A DNA stretch of 64,000 nucleotides from NCBI RefSeq assembly GCF_018406645.1, contig NZ_AP024546.1, positions 1,054,001 to 1,118,000 of the forward strand. The letters run 5' to 3'. The translations under genes were made by a program, and so were the position numbers. Of this stretch, positions 1-9,017 are shown piece by piece (within the stretch, counting starts at the first letter, position 1; each line of letters opens with the position of its first letter). The notes under the pieces are model-generated. The model made no database searches and was not told where the DNA came from. It was given only the letters and a program-made list of their open reading frames with translations. The stretch is from Lysobacter helvus. GTDB taxonomy: Bacteria > Pseudomonadota > Gammaproteobacteria > Xanthomonadales > Xanthomonadaceae.

Positions 1-1897
1 AGCCCGGCTTCGCCTTCGCGAACACCGCTTCGGCGAGCTTCAGGCCTTCCGGCGTTTTCACCAGCGCGTTGTACGTCGGCATGATCAGCTTGCGACGGCC
101 GATCTTCTCCAGGAACGCGGCGATCGCATCGTTGGCCTGCGTGTAACCGCTGCGCACGGCGAGCGGATACCAGCGCTGCGCGATCTCGGCGTTCGGCGTG
201 CCGGTGAACTTGTACGCGGCGTCGAGTTCGGCGAGCTGCTTGGTGTTGAGCGTCTCCGGCATGCCTTCGATGAAGTGCACCCATTCCTGCGTGGTCCACT
301 TCGCGGTGGCGTCCTTCGCCGGCAGCGTGCCGTCTTCCAGCCACGCCTTGCGCGAGGCATCGACCGCATCGAAGCGCGGCGAGGCCACCTGCGGCGCCGT
401 CGTCGGCACGCCCGGCTGGTACAGCCACGCATCGAACTCGTCCTGCGTCACCTTGCCCGGGTACTTGTCGAGCAGGTTGGCCTTGGCGTACTCGCGGAAC
501 TGCTCCGACGAAATCGACTGGAACGCGAAGTGGTCGAAGTAGCCGCGCAGGAACGCATCGAAATCCTTGCGGCCGATGCGGTCTTCCAGGAACTGCATGA
601 ACCACGCGCCCTTCGTGTAGACCGTGGAGCTGAGGTTGTCGTCGGGATCGTGCAGCGTGCCGGGCTTCACCGCGAGCTGCTGCAACGCCTTGTTCGAATC
701 GTTGAACTCGCCCTTCAGCTCGTTGCGCGCGATGACGCGCTCCATGTCGGCGCGTTCCTTGCCGTACAGCGCTTCGACGATGCGGTTCTCGACGTAGCTG
801 GTGACGCCTTCGTTCAACCACGCGTCCTTCGCTGTGGAGAACGTCACCAGGTTGCCCGACCAGCTGTGCGCCAGTTCATGCGCGACCAGCGAGACGAGCG
901 ACTTGTCGCCGACGATCACGGTGGGCGTGGCGAAGGTGAGGCGCGGGTTTTCCATGCCGCCGTACGGGAACGAGGGCGGCAGCACGAGGATGTCGTAGCG
1001 GCCCCAGCGGTACGGGCCGTACAGGCCTTCGGCGGTGGAGATCATCTTGCCGGTGTCGTCGAATTCCTTCGCCGCCGACTTCACCACCGACGGCTCGGCC
1101 CACACGCCGGCGTTGCCGGTGATCGGCTGGAACACCAGGTCGCCCGCCGCGATCGCAAGCAGGTACGACGGGATCTTCTGCGGCATCTTGAAGGTGTAGT
1201 CGCCGTCGCGCGCGGCCTTCGGATCGTTGTCCGCGCTCATCAGCACCATCGCGTTCTTCGGCGCGGTGACGTGCGCCGAATACGTGAAGCGCACCATCGG
1301 CGTGTCCTGCAGCGGCACCCACGAACGCGCGTGGATCTGCTGCGACTGGCTGAACATGAAGGGCTGCTGCTTGCCCGCCGTCATCGACGGCTCGAGCCAC
1401 TGCAGGCCCGAGGCGTTCGGCGACGTCGTGTACGTGATGCGGACCTGCTTCGGGCGGTTCGGCGTTTCGATCGTCAGCTTGCTGCCGAGGGTCTTGTCGG
1501 CTTCGGCGAGCGCGAACTGCAGCGGCGCCCACTGGCCGTCGGCGCCCTGCCCTTCGATCTTGGCGATCGTGAGGTCGCGCGTGTCGAGGACGAGCTGCGT
1601 GGCGGCCGGATCGATCCAGTCTAGGGTGTATGTCGAGGTGCCGGACAGCGTCTTCTTGTCGAAGTCGACCGCCAGGTCCAGCGCGAGGTCGGTGGTGCGC
1701 ACCTTGTCCGGCTGCGCGTAGGAGTGTTCGTCGTTCACGGCGGCGACCTGCGCGGGGGCTTGGGTGGTGGCGGCGGAAGCGGCGGTGGCCGAAGCGGCCG
1801 GGGCGGCCGGCGTTTCGGTGCGCTTGCAGGCGCCCAGGGCCAGCGTGGTGGCGAGGGCCAGGGCGGTCATGGTCAGCACGGCATTCGGGTGGCGCAT
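1..1897 (-). CDS. M1 family metallopeptidase, lipoprotein (3' end cut by window)
   Basis: Zinc aminopeptidase of the leukotriene A4 hydrolase-like branch of peptidase family M1, probably attached to the periplasmic face of a membrane. The reverse-strand frame from the ATG at 1897 is open to the window edge (about 632 residues seen, probably close to full length). It starts with a lipoprotein signal ending in LGAC, then a low-complexity Ala/Thr linker. The exopeptidase motif GGMENP (codons around 943-960) and the zinc motif HELAHSW with the downstream NEG glutamate are intact. The visible C-terminal part matches the helical LTA4H-type domain. An ATG nine codons later is an alternative start but would shorten the signal sequence. 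The gene is divergent from rpoH. The family call is firm; the substrate is unknown. Confidence 0.9.
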   Translation of the reverse strand, partial: MRHPNAVLTMTALALATTLALGACKRTETPAAPAASATAASAATTQAPAQVAAVNDEHSYAQPDKVRTTDLALDLAVDFDKKTLSGTSTYTLDWIDPAATQLVLDTRDLTIAKIEGQGADGQWAPLQFALAEADKTLGSKLTIETPNRPKQVRITYTTSPNASGLQWLEPSMTAGKQQPFMFSQSQQIHARSWVPLQDTPMVRFTYSAHVTAPKNAMVLMSADNDPKAARDGDYTFKMPQKIPSYLLAIAAGDLVFQPITGNAGVWAEPSVVKSAAKEFDDTGKMISTAEGLYGPYRWGRYDILVLPPSFPYGGMENPRLTFATPTVIVGDKSLVSLVAHELAHSWSGNLVTFSTAKDAWLNEGVTSYVENRIVEALYGKERADMERVIARNELKGEFNDSNKALQQLAVKPGTLHDPDDNLSSTVYTKGAWFMQFLEDRIGRKDFDAFLRGYFDHFAFQSISSEQFREYAKANLLDKYPGKVTQDEFDAWLYQPGVPTTAPQVASPRFDAVDASRKAWLEDGTLPAKDATAKWTTQEWVHFIEGMPETLNTKQLAELDAAYKFTGTPNAEIAQRWYPLAVRSGYTQANDAIAAFLEKIGRRKLIMPTYNALVKTPEGLKLAEAVFAKAKPG

Positions 1898-2107
1898 GGG
1901 CAGGGGATCCTCGGAACCGGGTGTGGGACGAAAGGGGGCCGAGTGTAATCGGCGGCGCGCGAGGCCGGCGCGTGCGGTCCGTCCCTGAACCGACCCCCTT
2001 GTGTTGGTGCGGGCCCGCCCCGATCAGGGAACCCAGGGGGCGATGACGATTCGAAGACGCCCAGTCCGGCACAGTCCGGGGTCGCGCGTGGTGCGCAAAC
2101 CCCGACT

Positions 2108-2181
2108 GTTGCATGAATGCAACGCTCAGAACTTTTTGGGGGTCTTACATGTCACAGATGGCCATCGCTAGAATCGCGCCC
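2108..2181 (+). promoter_or_regulatory. rpoH promoter region with palindrome and sigmaE-like elements
   Basis: Three things are visible. First, a perfect inverted repeat GTTGCAT-GA-ATGCAAC at 2108-2123. Second, GAACTT at 2129-2134 followed 17 bases later by TCACA, resembling the -35/-10 pair of extracytoplasmic sigmaE promoters. Third, TAGAAT at 2169-2174, eight bases before the preferred rpoH ATG, which could drive a nearly leaderless transcript. In E. coli one rpoH promoter is sigmaE-dependent, so the second element is plausible by analogy. All assignments are inference from motif matching. Confidence 0.4.
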
Positions 2182-3060
<879 letters not shown>

Positions 3061-3082
3061 CACGGCAGCCCTGGATCCAACG

Positions 3083-3107
3083 AAAGGCCCGGCATGTCCG
3101 GGCCTTT
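3083..3107. terminator. Rho-independent terminator between convergent rpoH and ndh
   Basis: A perfect 10-bp stem (AAAGGCCCGG / CCGGGCCTTT) with loop CATGT and a T run, symmetrical enough to serve both convergent genes. Confidence 0.9.
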
Positions 3108-3117
3108 TCGTGTGCGC

Positions 3118-4380
3118 TTACTTCGTTGGATCCTTCCCGAGCACGATCCGCGCGTTGCGCTGGTAGGTCCAGTACGCCATCGCCCAGTCGAGCATCACGA
3201 CGACGCGGTTGCGGAAGCCGATCAGGAAGAACACGTGCGCGAGCAGCCAGAACGTCCACGCCGGGAAGCCCGAGAAGCGGAAGCCGTGCAGGTCGACGAC
3301 CGCGGCGCGACGCCCGATCGTCGCGAGGTTGCCGTAATCGCGGTAGCGGAACGGCGCCGGCGCGCTGCGTCCTGCAAAGCGCGCGCGCAACACCTGCGCG
3401 ATGTACGCCCCCATCTGCTTCGCCGCGGGCGCGACGCCGGGGACGGGCCTGCCGTCGGCGCGCTGCAACGTGGCGAGGTCGCCGGCGACGAAGACTTCCG
3501 GATGCCCGGGCAACGTGAGATCGGGTTGCACCGCCACGCGGCCGGCGCGATCCAGCGGCACGTCGAGCGTGCGCGCGAGCGGTGAGGCCGCGACGCCCGC
3601 GGCCCACAGCACCGTGCGCGCGGCGATGTGTTCCTCGCCCAGCGACACGCCGTCGGCATCGATGCGCGAGACCGGCGTGCCGGTGCGCACGTCGACGCCC
3701 AGGCGTGCGAGCGAAGCACGGGCCTTCGCCGCGAGCGCATCGGGGAACGTCGACAGCACGCGCGGACCCGCTTCGAGCAGCAACACGCGCGAGTCGCCCG
3801 GATCGATGTTGCGGAATTCCTTGCGCAAGGTGTGGCGCGCGATTTCGGCCAGCGTGCCGGCGAGTTCCACACCGGTCGGACCGCCGCCCACCACGCAGAA
3901 CGTCAGCCACGCCGCGCGTGCGGCCGGGTCGCGCTCGGCTTCCGCGCGCTCGAATGCCGTGAGGATGCGCCGGCGGATCGCGAGCGCATCGTCGAGCGTC
4001 TTCAACCCCGGCGCGAACGGCGCCCACGCATCGTTGCCGAAATACGCGTGCGTGGCGCCGGTGCAGACGATCAGCGCGTCGTAGTCGATCGCGTCGCCGC
4101 TGGCCAGTTGCACGCGGCGCGCGTCCTTGTCGATCGCGGCCGCTTCGGCCATCAACACCGTGGCATTGCCTTGCCTGCGCAGGATGTGGCGCAGCGGCGC
4201 GGCGATGTCGGGCGCCGACAGGCCCGCGGTGGCGACCTGGTACAGCAGCGGCTGGAAGAGATGATGGTTGCCGCGATCGAGCAACGTGATGCGGACATCC
4301 GCCGACGCGAGCGCGCGCGTGGCCCACAAGCCGGCGAATCCCCCGCCGACGACCACGACGTGCGGTGTGTTGCCTGGCAT
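3118..4380 (-). CDS. ndh: Type II NADH:quinone oxidoreductase (NDH-2)
   Basis: Single-subunit, non-proton-pumping NADH dehydrogenase that passes electrons from NADH to quinone at the inner membrane. The N-terminal FAD-binding Rossmann motif VVVGGGFAGL, the NDH-2 signature FQPLLYQVATAGL, the second Rossmann fold FCVVGGGPTGVELA and the FAD-contacting VAGDLA are all present. The amphipathic C-terminus with WTFWLLAHVFFLIGF fits a membrane anchor. The ATG at 4380 has GGAG six bases upstream; an ATG four codons earlier (4392) is less well placed. The protein has 420 residues, normal for the family. The gene is convergent with rpoH. Confidence 0.93.
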   Translation of the reverse strand: MPGNTPHVVVVGGGFAGLWATRALASADVRITLLDRGNHHLFQPLLYQVATAGLSAPDIAAPLRHILRRQGNATVLMAEAAAIDKDARRVQLASGDAIDYDALIVCTGATHAYFGNDAWAPFAPGLKTLDDALAIRRRILTAFERAEAERDPAARAAWLTFCVVGGGPTGVELAGTLAEIARHTLRKEFRNIDPGDSRVLLLEAGPRVLSTFPDALAAKARASLARLGVDVRTGTPVSRIDADGVSLGEEHIAARTVLWAAGVAASPLARTLDVPLDRAGRVAVQPDLTLPGHPEVFVAGDLATLQRADGRPVPGVAPAAKQMGAYIAQVLRARFAGRSAPAPFRYRDYGNLATIGRRAAVVDLHGFRFSGFPAWTFWLLAHVFFLIGFRNRVVVMLDWAMAYWTYQRNARIVLGKDPTK

Positions 4381-4440
4381 CGCGCGCTCCATCCCGGGTC
4401 GTTGCGAACGTGCGCATTCTCGCGCATGCGCGCTGCGGCG

Positions 4441-6621
4441 TCAGTAGAGGTCGACCGGATCCACGTCGAGCGACCAGCGCAGGCGGCGTGCTTCGGGTGC
4501 GTCGCGCAGCACGGGCATCGCCATGTCGAGCGCCGCCTGCAGCGCGCGGCGTTGCGGGCTCGACACCAGCAACTGCGATCGCTGGAAGCCCGCGCGGCGC
4601 GGCATCGGCGCAGGCAACGGGCCGTGCACTTCAAGGCCTGCGACACCGCATTCGCGGAAGGCCGCCTTCGCCACTTCGAGGAACGCCAGCGGCGACGCCG
4701 CGTCCTTCGCTTCGGCGCGCACCAGCGCGAGGTGCGCGAACGGCGGGAAGCCGGCGGCTTCGCGCAACGCGAGCTCCGCATCGGCGAATGCGTGGTAGCC
4801 GCCGTTGATCAGCGTCTGCAGCAACGGATGTTCGGGATGGTGCGTCTGCAACCACACCTCGCCCGGGCGTTCGGCGCGCCCCGCGCGCCCCGCGACCTGG
4901 ATCAACAGTTGCGCGAGTTTTTCGCCCGCGCGGAAATCGGCTGAAAACAAACCCTCGTCGATGCCGACCACCGCGACGAGCGTGAGGTTCGGCAGGTCGT
5001 GTCCTTTCGCGAGCATCTGCGTGCCGACGAGCACGCCGGGTTGCGCACCCAGCTCGCCGAGCAGCGTTTCCAGCGCATCGCGACGCCGCGTGCTGCCGCG
5101 ATCGACACGCAACACGTTGAAATCCGGGAAGCGTTCGATCAGTCGCTCTTCCAGGCGCTCGGTGCCCACGCCTTGCGGCTGCAACGCCAGCCCGCCGCAA
5201 TCCGGGCACGCCTGCGGCGCCGGTTGCCGCGCGCCACAGTGATGGCATTGCAGGCGACGGCCCGCCGCATGCACCGTCATCGGCGCTTCGCAACGCTTGC
5301 ATTGCGCGCTCCAGCCGCAGTCGTGGCAGAGCAGCACCGGTGCGTAGCCGCGGCGGTTCTTGAACACGAGCGCCTGGCCGCCGGCTTGCAGCGTCGCTTC
5401 GAGTTTCGCGATCAATTCGTTCGACAACCCAGCGTCGAGCTGGCGCTTGCGGATGTCGAGGACGCGCACGCTCGGCGGCTTCGCGTTGCCCGCGCGTTGC
5501 ATCAGGCGCAGGTGCGCGTAGCGGCCCGCGTGCGCGTTCTGCAAGGACTCCAGCGACGGCGTCGCGCTGCCCAGCACCACCGGCACGCCCAGCGCCTTGC
5601 CGCGCACGAGCGCGAAGTCCCGCGCGTGGTAACGGATGCCATCCTGTTGCTTGTAGCTGCCGTCGTGTTCTTCGTCGACGACGATCAGGCCCGCGTGCGG
5701 CAACGGGGTGAAGATCGCCGAACGCGTGCCGACGATGACGCGCGCTTCGCCGCGCCACGCCGCCGTCCACACGCGCGCGCGCTCGGTGTCGTTCAAGCCC
5801 GAATGCAGCGCGTGCACCGGCACGCCGAGGCGCGCGCGGAAGCGCGCGAGCGTCTGCGGCGCAAGGCCGATTTCCGGCACCAGCACCAGCGCCTGCCGTC
5901 CGCGCGCCAGGCATTGCGCGATCGCGTGCAGGTAGACCTCGGTCTTGCCGCTGCCGGTCACGCCATCGAGCAGCACGGCGCCGAAGCCGTCGATGCCGGC
6001 GATCGCCTCGGCCGCCGCGCGTTGTTCGTCGTTGAGGACAGGTGCGGGTTGCGTGGCGACCGGCGCGGCGGTCGCGTCGATCCGGAGTTCCTCGACGAGC
6101 CCGCGCTTGGCCAATCCGCGCGCCGCCGTGCGCCAGCCCGGCTGCAGGTCATCGAGCGCGTCTTCCGACAACGCGCCCTGCGCGAGCAACGCGAGCAACC
6201 GGCGCGGCGCACCGTCGCGCGTCACGCGTTCGAGCGCACCCGCCATCGCGCGCCAGCCGGCGATGTGCGTATCCGGCAGCGGCTGGCCCTGGCGCAGGTC
6301 GGCGGGTAGCGCCGTCGCCAGCACTTCGCCCAGCGGGGCGTGCACGTACCGGCTCAGCCATTGCAGCGAACCGAGCAGTTCGCCGTGCAGCAGCGGTGCG
6401 ACGTCCAGGAGGTCGAGCGCCTCGCGCGTCTCGCGCGCCGACGGATCGCCGTCGCCCACCTCCGCTACCACGCCGATGAGTTCGCGCGATCCGAACGGGA
6501 CGCGCACGCGCCCGCCGACGGCCGCGTGTTCGGCGTGCGCGCCACCCGGCGCGCGATAGTCGAACAACCGCGCCAGCGGCACGGGCAAGGCAACACGGAG
6601 AACGGCGCGATCGGAGGACAT
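4441..6621 (-). CDS. priA: Primosomal replication restart helicase PriA
   Basis: 3'-to-5' DNA helicase that recognises stalled forks and D-loops and reloads the replicative helicase. The 726-residue product has the N-terminal DNA-binding domain (residues 1-190), Walker A DGVTGSGKTE near residue 220, the DEEH box near 310, and the cysteine-rich zinc insert (CHDCGW, CKRCE, CHHCG, CPDCG) that splits the helicase C-terminal lobe. The ATG at 6621 gives the usual length; an in-frame TTG further upstream adds 35 unconserved-looking residues. Two consensus DnaA boxes lie about 130 bp upstream. Confidence 0.96.
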   Translation of the reverse strand: MSSDRAVLRVALPVPLARLFDYRAPGGAHAEHAAVGGRVRVPFGSRELIGVVAEVGDGDPSARETREALDLLDVAPLLHGELLGSLQWLSRYVHAPLGEVLATALPADLRQGQPLPDTHIAGWRAMAGALERVTRDGAPRRLLALLAQGALSEDALDDLQPGWRTAARGLAKRGLVEELRIDATAAPVATQPAPVLNDEQRAAAEAIAGIDGFGAVLLDGVTGSGKTEVYLHAIAQCLARGRQALVLVPEIGLAPQTLARFRARLGVPVHALHSGLNDTERARVWTAAWRGEARVIVGTRSAIFTPLPHAGLIVVDEEHDGSYKQQDGIRYHARDFALVRGKALGVPVVLGSATPSLESLQNAHAGRYAHLRLMQRAGNAKPPSVRVLDIRKRQLDAGLSNELIAKLEATLQAGGQALVFKNRRGYAPVLLCHDCGWSAQCKRCEAPMTVHAAGRRLQCHHCGARQPAPQACPDCGGLALQPQGVGTERLEERLIERFPDFNVLRVDRGSTRRRDALETLLGELGAQPGVLVGTQMLAKGHDLPNLTLVAVVGIDEGLFSADFRAGEKLAQLLIQVAGRAGRAERPGEVWLQTHHPEHPLLQTLINGGYHAFADAELALREAAGFPPFAHLALVRAEAKDAASPLAFLEVAKAAFRECGVAGLEVHGPLPAPMPRRAGFQRSQLLVSSPQRRALQAALDMAMPVLRDAPEARRLRWSLDVDPVDLY

Positions 6622-7082
6622 CCGCGGCAGTCTAGCGACCGTGGCGACGAGCTTTGCGGAGCCCGCATTCGGCGTGGTGAAGGTTTGCGCGCACAAGCTG
6701 CCGGTTTCGTGACGAAAGTAACGCAAGTCACCGGAATGAAACGGGTTTCGGCCTTATCCACACGATCTGTGGATAAATCTGTGCATTGCGCGATTCCAGC
6801 GCTGCCCGCAAGGGTAAAAACACGTGTTAGCTCCGCGTTGGTGAAAAAAGTGCCATCAGCCAACAACGCTGTCGAATCAATCACTTGGGCGTGAAACAAA
6901 CTTGCAACACCGGCTCGTCCCCCGTTCGTGGCACGCCATGTGACGGAGATGTTGTCGCTGTGCACAACCGATTTTCGGCGGAAGCCTTGCGGCGCTTGGC
7001 GGAGCAGGAGAAACGCATTCGGTCAAGAGGTTTTTCGAACGCCTTCCACGTCTATGATCGCGACGATGATCACGTTTGCCGC
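6622..7082. other. 461-bp intergenic region between divergent priA and the 7083 gene
   Basis: No convincing gene is seen. The stretch is less GC-rich than its surroundings. It contains the paired DnaA boxes at 6754-6776 and TGTGCACAA at 6959-6967, one mismatch from a third DnaA box. It must also hold the promoters of both flanking genes. No tRNA or terminator fold was recognised. Confidence 0.6.
6754..6776. promoter_or_regulatory. Pair of perfect DnaA boxes in inverted orientation
   Basis: TTATCCACA-CGATC-TGTGGATAA: two exact consensus DnaA 9-mers facing each other with a 5-bp spacer, 133 bp upstream of the priA start codon. TTATCCACA is the high-affinity DnaA-ATP/ADP site. The window holds no dnaA, dnaN or gyrB, so this is not an obvious oriC. 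DnaA control of priA or a DnaA-titrating/reactivating site is the likeliest role (inference). Confidence 0.8.
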
Positions 7083-8705
7083 ATGACCTCCGACAGCAGC
7101 CTCCAGGGCGGCGCAACCGCCGCTTTCGTGCGAGGCATCGAACGCCGCGCCACCCTCTTCGCCGAACTCCAGTGCGGCGATCCGACGCTCGCCGAGTCGA
7201 CCGTGGCGGCCACCTCGCACGTCTTCACGCAGGTCGCGCCGGCGCAGGCGATGGCCGACTGGCCCGCGCGCTACTGGGGATTGCTGCTCGCGGCCCCGGC
7301 GATGCGACGGTCCTCGCCGTCCGGGACGTGGCCCGCGCCCTGGGAATCGCTGGCGACGCTGGGCAACGGCCCGCGCGCGGCCCTGCTGCTCCGCCTGGTA
7401 GCCGTGCTGGACATGGCGCCCGCCGCGGCCGCCCTCGGCGTCTCCGAAGACACCTACCGCGCCGCGCTGCAGCGCGCGATCCCCTACCGCGACGACGACA
7501 CGCCCGATCGCGACGCCTGGCAACGCTGGGTGGGCGAGGTGCGCGCGCGGTTGTCCGGCGAGCGCCCGGTGCGCGAAGCGGCGCAGGAGGCCGCGCCCGT
7601 GGTCGTCGCAGCGCCGTTGGCCAGCACGCAGCCTGCCGCCATGCCGTTGCGCACGCCCGTCGCGATCGCGGCAACGCCTGCGCCGACGTTCGCGACGGAA
7701 CCGCCGCGACGCGGACGCAAGCGCATCGTCATCGCCTCGCTCCTCGCCGTCGCCCTCGCGAGCGTCGTCGGGGTCGGCATCGGCGTGTTCACGTTGCGCC
7801 CGCAGTGGATCGACCAGGTCCGCGGCCGCGATTCCGAACGCGCGCGCGTCCGCGACCTGCCGCCCGCCGACGATCCCGTCGCGCGTTACGACGCCGACTT
7901 CGCCGCGTGGACCGATCGCGATTTCCAGCTCCTCGCCGATCCCGAAGGCCTGCGCCAGGCCGAATCCTTCCCGTTGTTCGCGTGGCATGCCGCGCAACTC
8001 GCCGTCGCGCCGGCCTCCGATGCGTCGGTGGCCCCCGCCGCGACCGCGATCGTGCCGGCGGCCGTGCTGGCCGAACCGACGAATCCGTTGCCGCCGTCGA
8101 TGCAACGCGCCGATCCCTTGCAGGTCGCGGCCGGCACGCCATTGCCGCCGACCGCGGAAACCGCGATCGCGCGCCTCCCCGCCGCATTGCAGCCCGACCT
8201 GCGCCGCCAGGCCCAGGCCTGGTTTGCGTGGACCGCCGCGCATCGCGCTGCCTTCGTGCAACGCGCCGCGCAATGGCACCAGCGTGATCCTTCCGAACGC
8301 GCACGCCTGCGCGAGGATTACGCGGCGTGGCAGCGCCTGGACGCGGTGGCCGTCGACGCGATCGTGGCGGCCGCAGCGCACTTCCATGCACTGTCGCCGA
8401 TGGACCAGTCGCGCCTGCAGGCGCAATTCGAATTGCAGGATGCGATCGCGCAACGCGGCTGGCTGCTTGGCCCCGCGATCGGCGCCGACTATCCGCGCCT
8501 GCAACCGTTGCTGGCGCAATTGCCCGAAGCGCAGCACGCGCCGATGCTGCGCGCGCTGCGACGCATGACCGCGGGCGAACGCGCGGACCTGGCGGTGCTC
8601 GCGCAACGCGTTCCCCCGCAGGGGCGCGAAGACCTGGTGCGGACGCTGCTATCCACGTCCGACGACAACCGCGCGGCGTGGCTGCACGCGCGGCTCGATC
8701 AATAG
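7083..8705 (+). CDS. Sigma-factor-like / DUF3106-like membrane protein
   Basis: Unrecognised protein of 540 residues with three visible parts. Residues 1-160 look like an ECF sigma-related domain (GATAAFVRGIERRATLFAEL, and a region-4-like helix pair around PAAAALGVSEDTYRAALQRA). One transmembrane helix lies at about residues 222-242 (IVIASLLAVALASVVGVGI). The C-terminal half is Ala/Arg/Trp-rich and has the DUF3106 pattern of spaced W, L and R (RARLREDYAAWQRL, LSPMDQSRLQAQFEL). The gene starts at the ATG at 7083, since the upstream in-frame segment is non-protein-like. A membrane-tethered regulator is possible but unproven. Confidence 0.7.
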   Translation: MTSDSSLQGGATAAFVRGIERRATLFAELQCGDPTLAESTVAATSHVFTQVAPAQAMADWPARYWGLLLAAPAMRRSSPSGTWPAPWESLATLGNGPRAALLLRLVAVLDMAPAAAALGVSEDTYRAALQRAIPYRDDDTPDRDAWQRWVGEVRARLSGERPVREAAQEAAPVVVAAPLASTQPAAMPLRTPVAIAATPAPTFATEPPRRGRKRIVIASLLAVALASVVGVGIGVFTLRPQWIDQVRGRDSERARVRDLPPADDPVARYDADFAAWTDRDFQLLADPEGLRQAESFPLFAWHAAQLAVAPASDASVAPAATAIVPAAVLAEPTNPLPPSMQRADPLQVAAGTPLPPTAETAIARLPAALQPDLRRQAQAWFAWTAAHRAAFVQRAAQWHQRDPSERARLREDYAAWQRLDAVAVDAIVAAAAHFHALSPMDQSRLQAQFELQDAIAQRGWLLGPAIGADYPRLQPLLAQLPEAQHAPMLRALRRMTAGERADLAVLAQRVPPQGREDLVRTLLSTSDDNRAAWLHARLDQ

Positions 8706-8706
8706 A

Positions 8707-9015
8707 TCAGCTGGCGTCCCGCAACACGCGGCGGCGCGTGCGCACGCCTTCGTCGCCGAAGCGCTGCAGGCCGTCAGCGCGCAGGCGCGGCGCATGTTCG
8801 CGCTGGTAGGTTTCCAGCGCACCGAGGTCGGCGACCTGGTAACGCACGCACAAGCCCTGGCGACCCGCGGTGGGGAGCGGATCCACCACCTCGTGCACCT
8901 GCGCCGACACGAACCCGGGCAGCGCCAGCATTTCGGTGATGTGCTCTTCCAGCCACGCGCGATACGCGGCGGCGATCGCCACGTCGAATTCCAGGTTGAC
9001 TTCGTACACGACCAT
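8707..9015 (-). CDS. DUF4286-like small protein
   Basis: A 102-residue protein opening with MVVYEVNLEFD and containing AYRAWLEEHITEMLALPGF, the layout of the DUF4286 family, a small ferredoxin-like fold related to antibiotic-biosynthesis monooxygenase domains. No catalytic residues are assigned and the function is unknown. The start codon lies two bases after the stop of the DUF3667 gene, so the two are translated as an operon. The stop is immediately next to the convergent 7083 gene. Confidence 0.75.
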   Translation of the reverse strand: MVVYEVNLEFDVAIAAAYRAWLEEHITEMLALPGFVSAQVHEVVDPLPTAGRQGLCVRYQVADLGALETYQREHAPRLRADGLQRFGDEGVRTRRRVLRDAS

Positions 9016-9017
9016 GT

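Noticed and set aside
275-1624. Long open frame on the plus strand opposite the M1 peptidase
   Set aside because: Low-complexity Arg/Ala/Val/His product in a mirror frame of a gene with intact catalytic motifs; typical of GC-rich antisense frames.
6885-6960. Possible degenerate tRNA in the priA upstream region
   Set aside because: The CCGGCTCGTCC stretch looks T-arm-like but the five-base T stem does not pair, and no acceptor or anticodon stem could be found.
6622-7082. Chromosomal replication origin
   Set aside because: Two strong DnaA boxes only, no AT-rich unwinding tract recognised, and none of the usual origin neighbours (dnaA, dnaN, rnpA, gidA) in the window.
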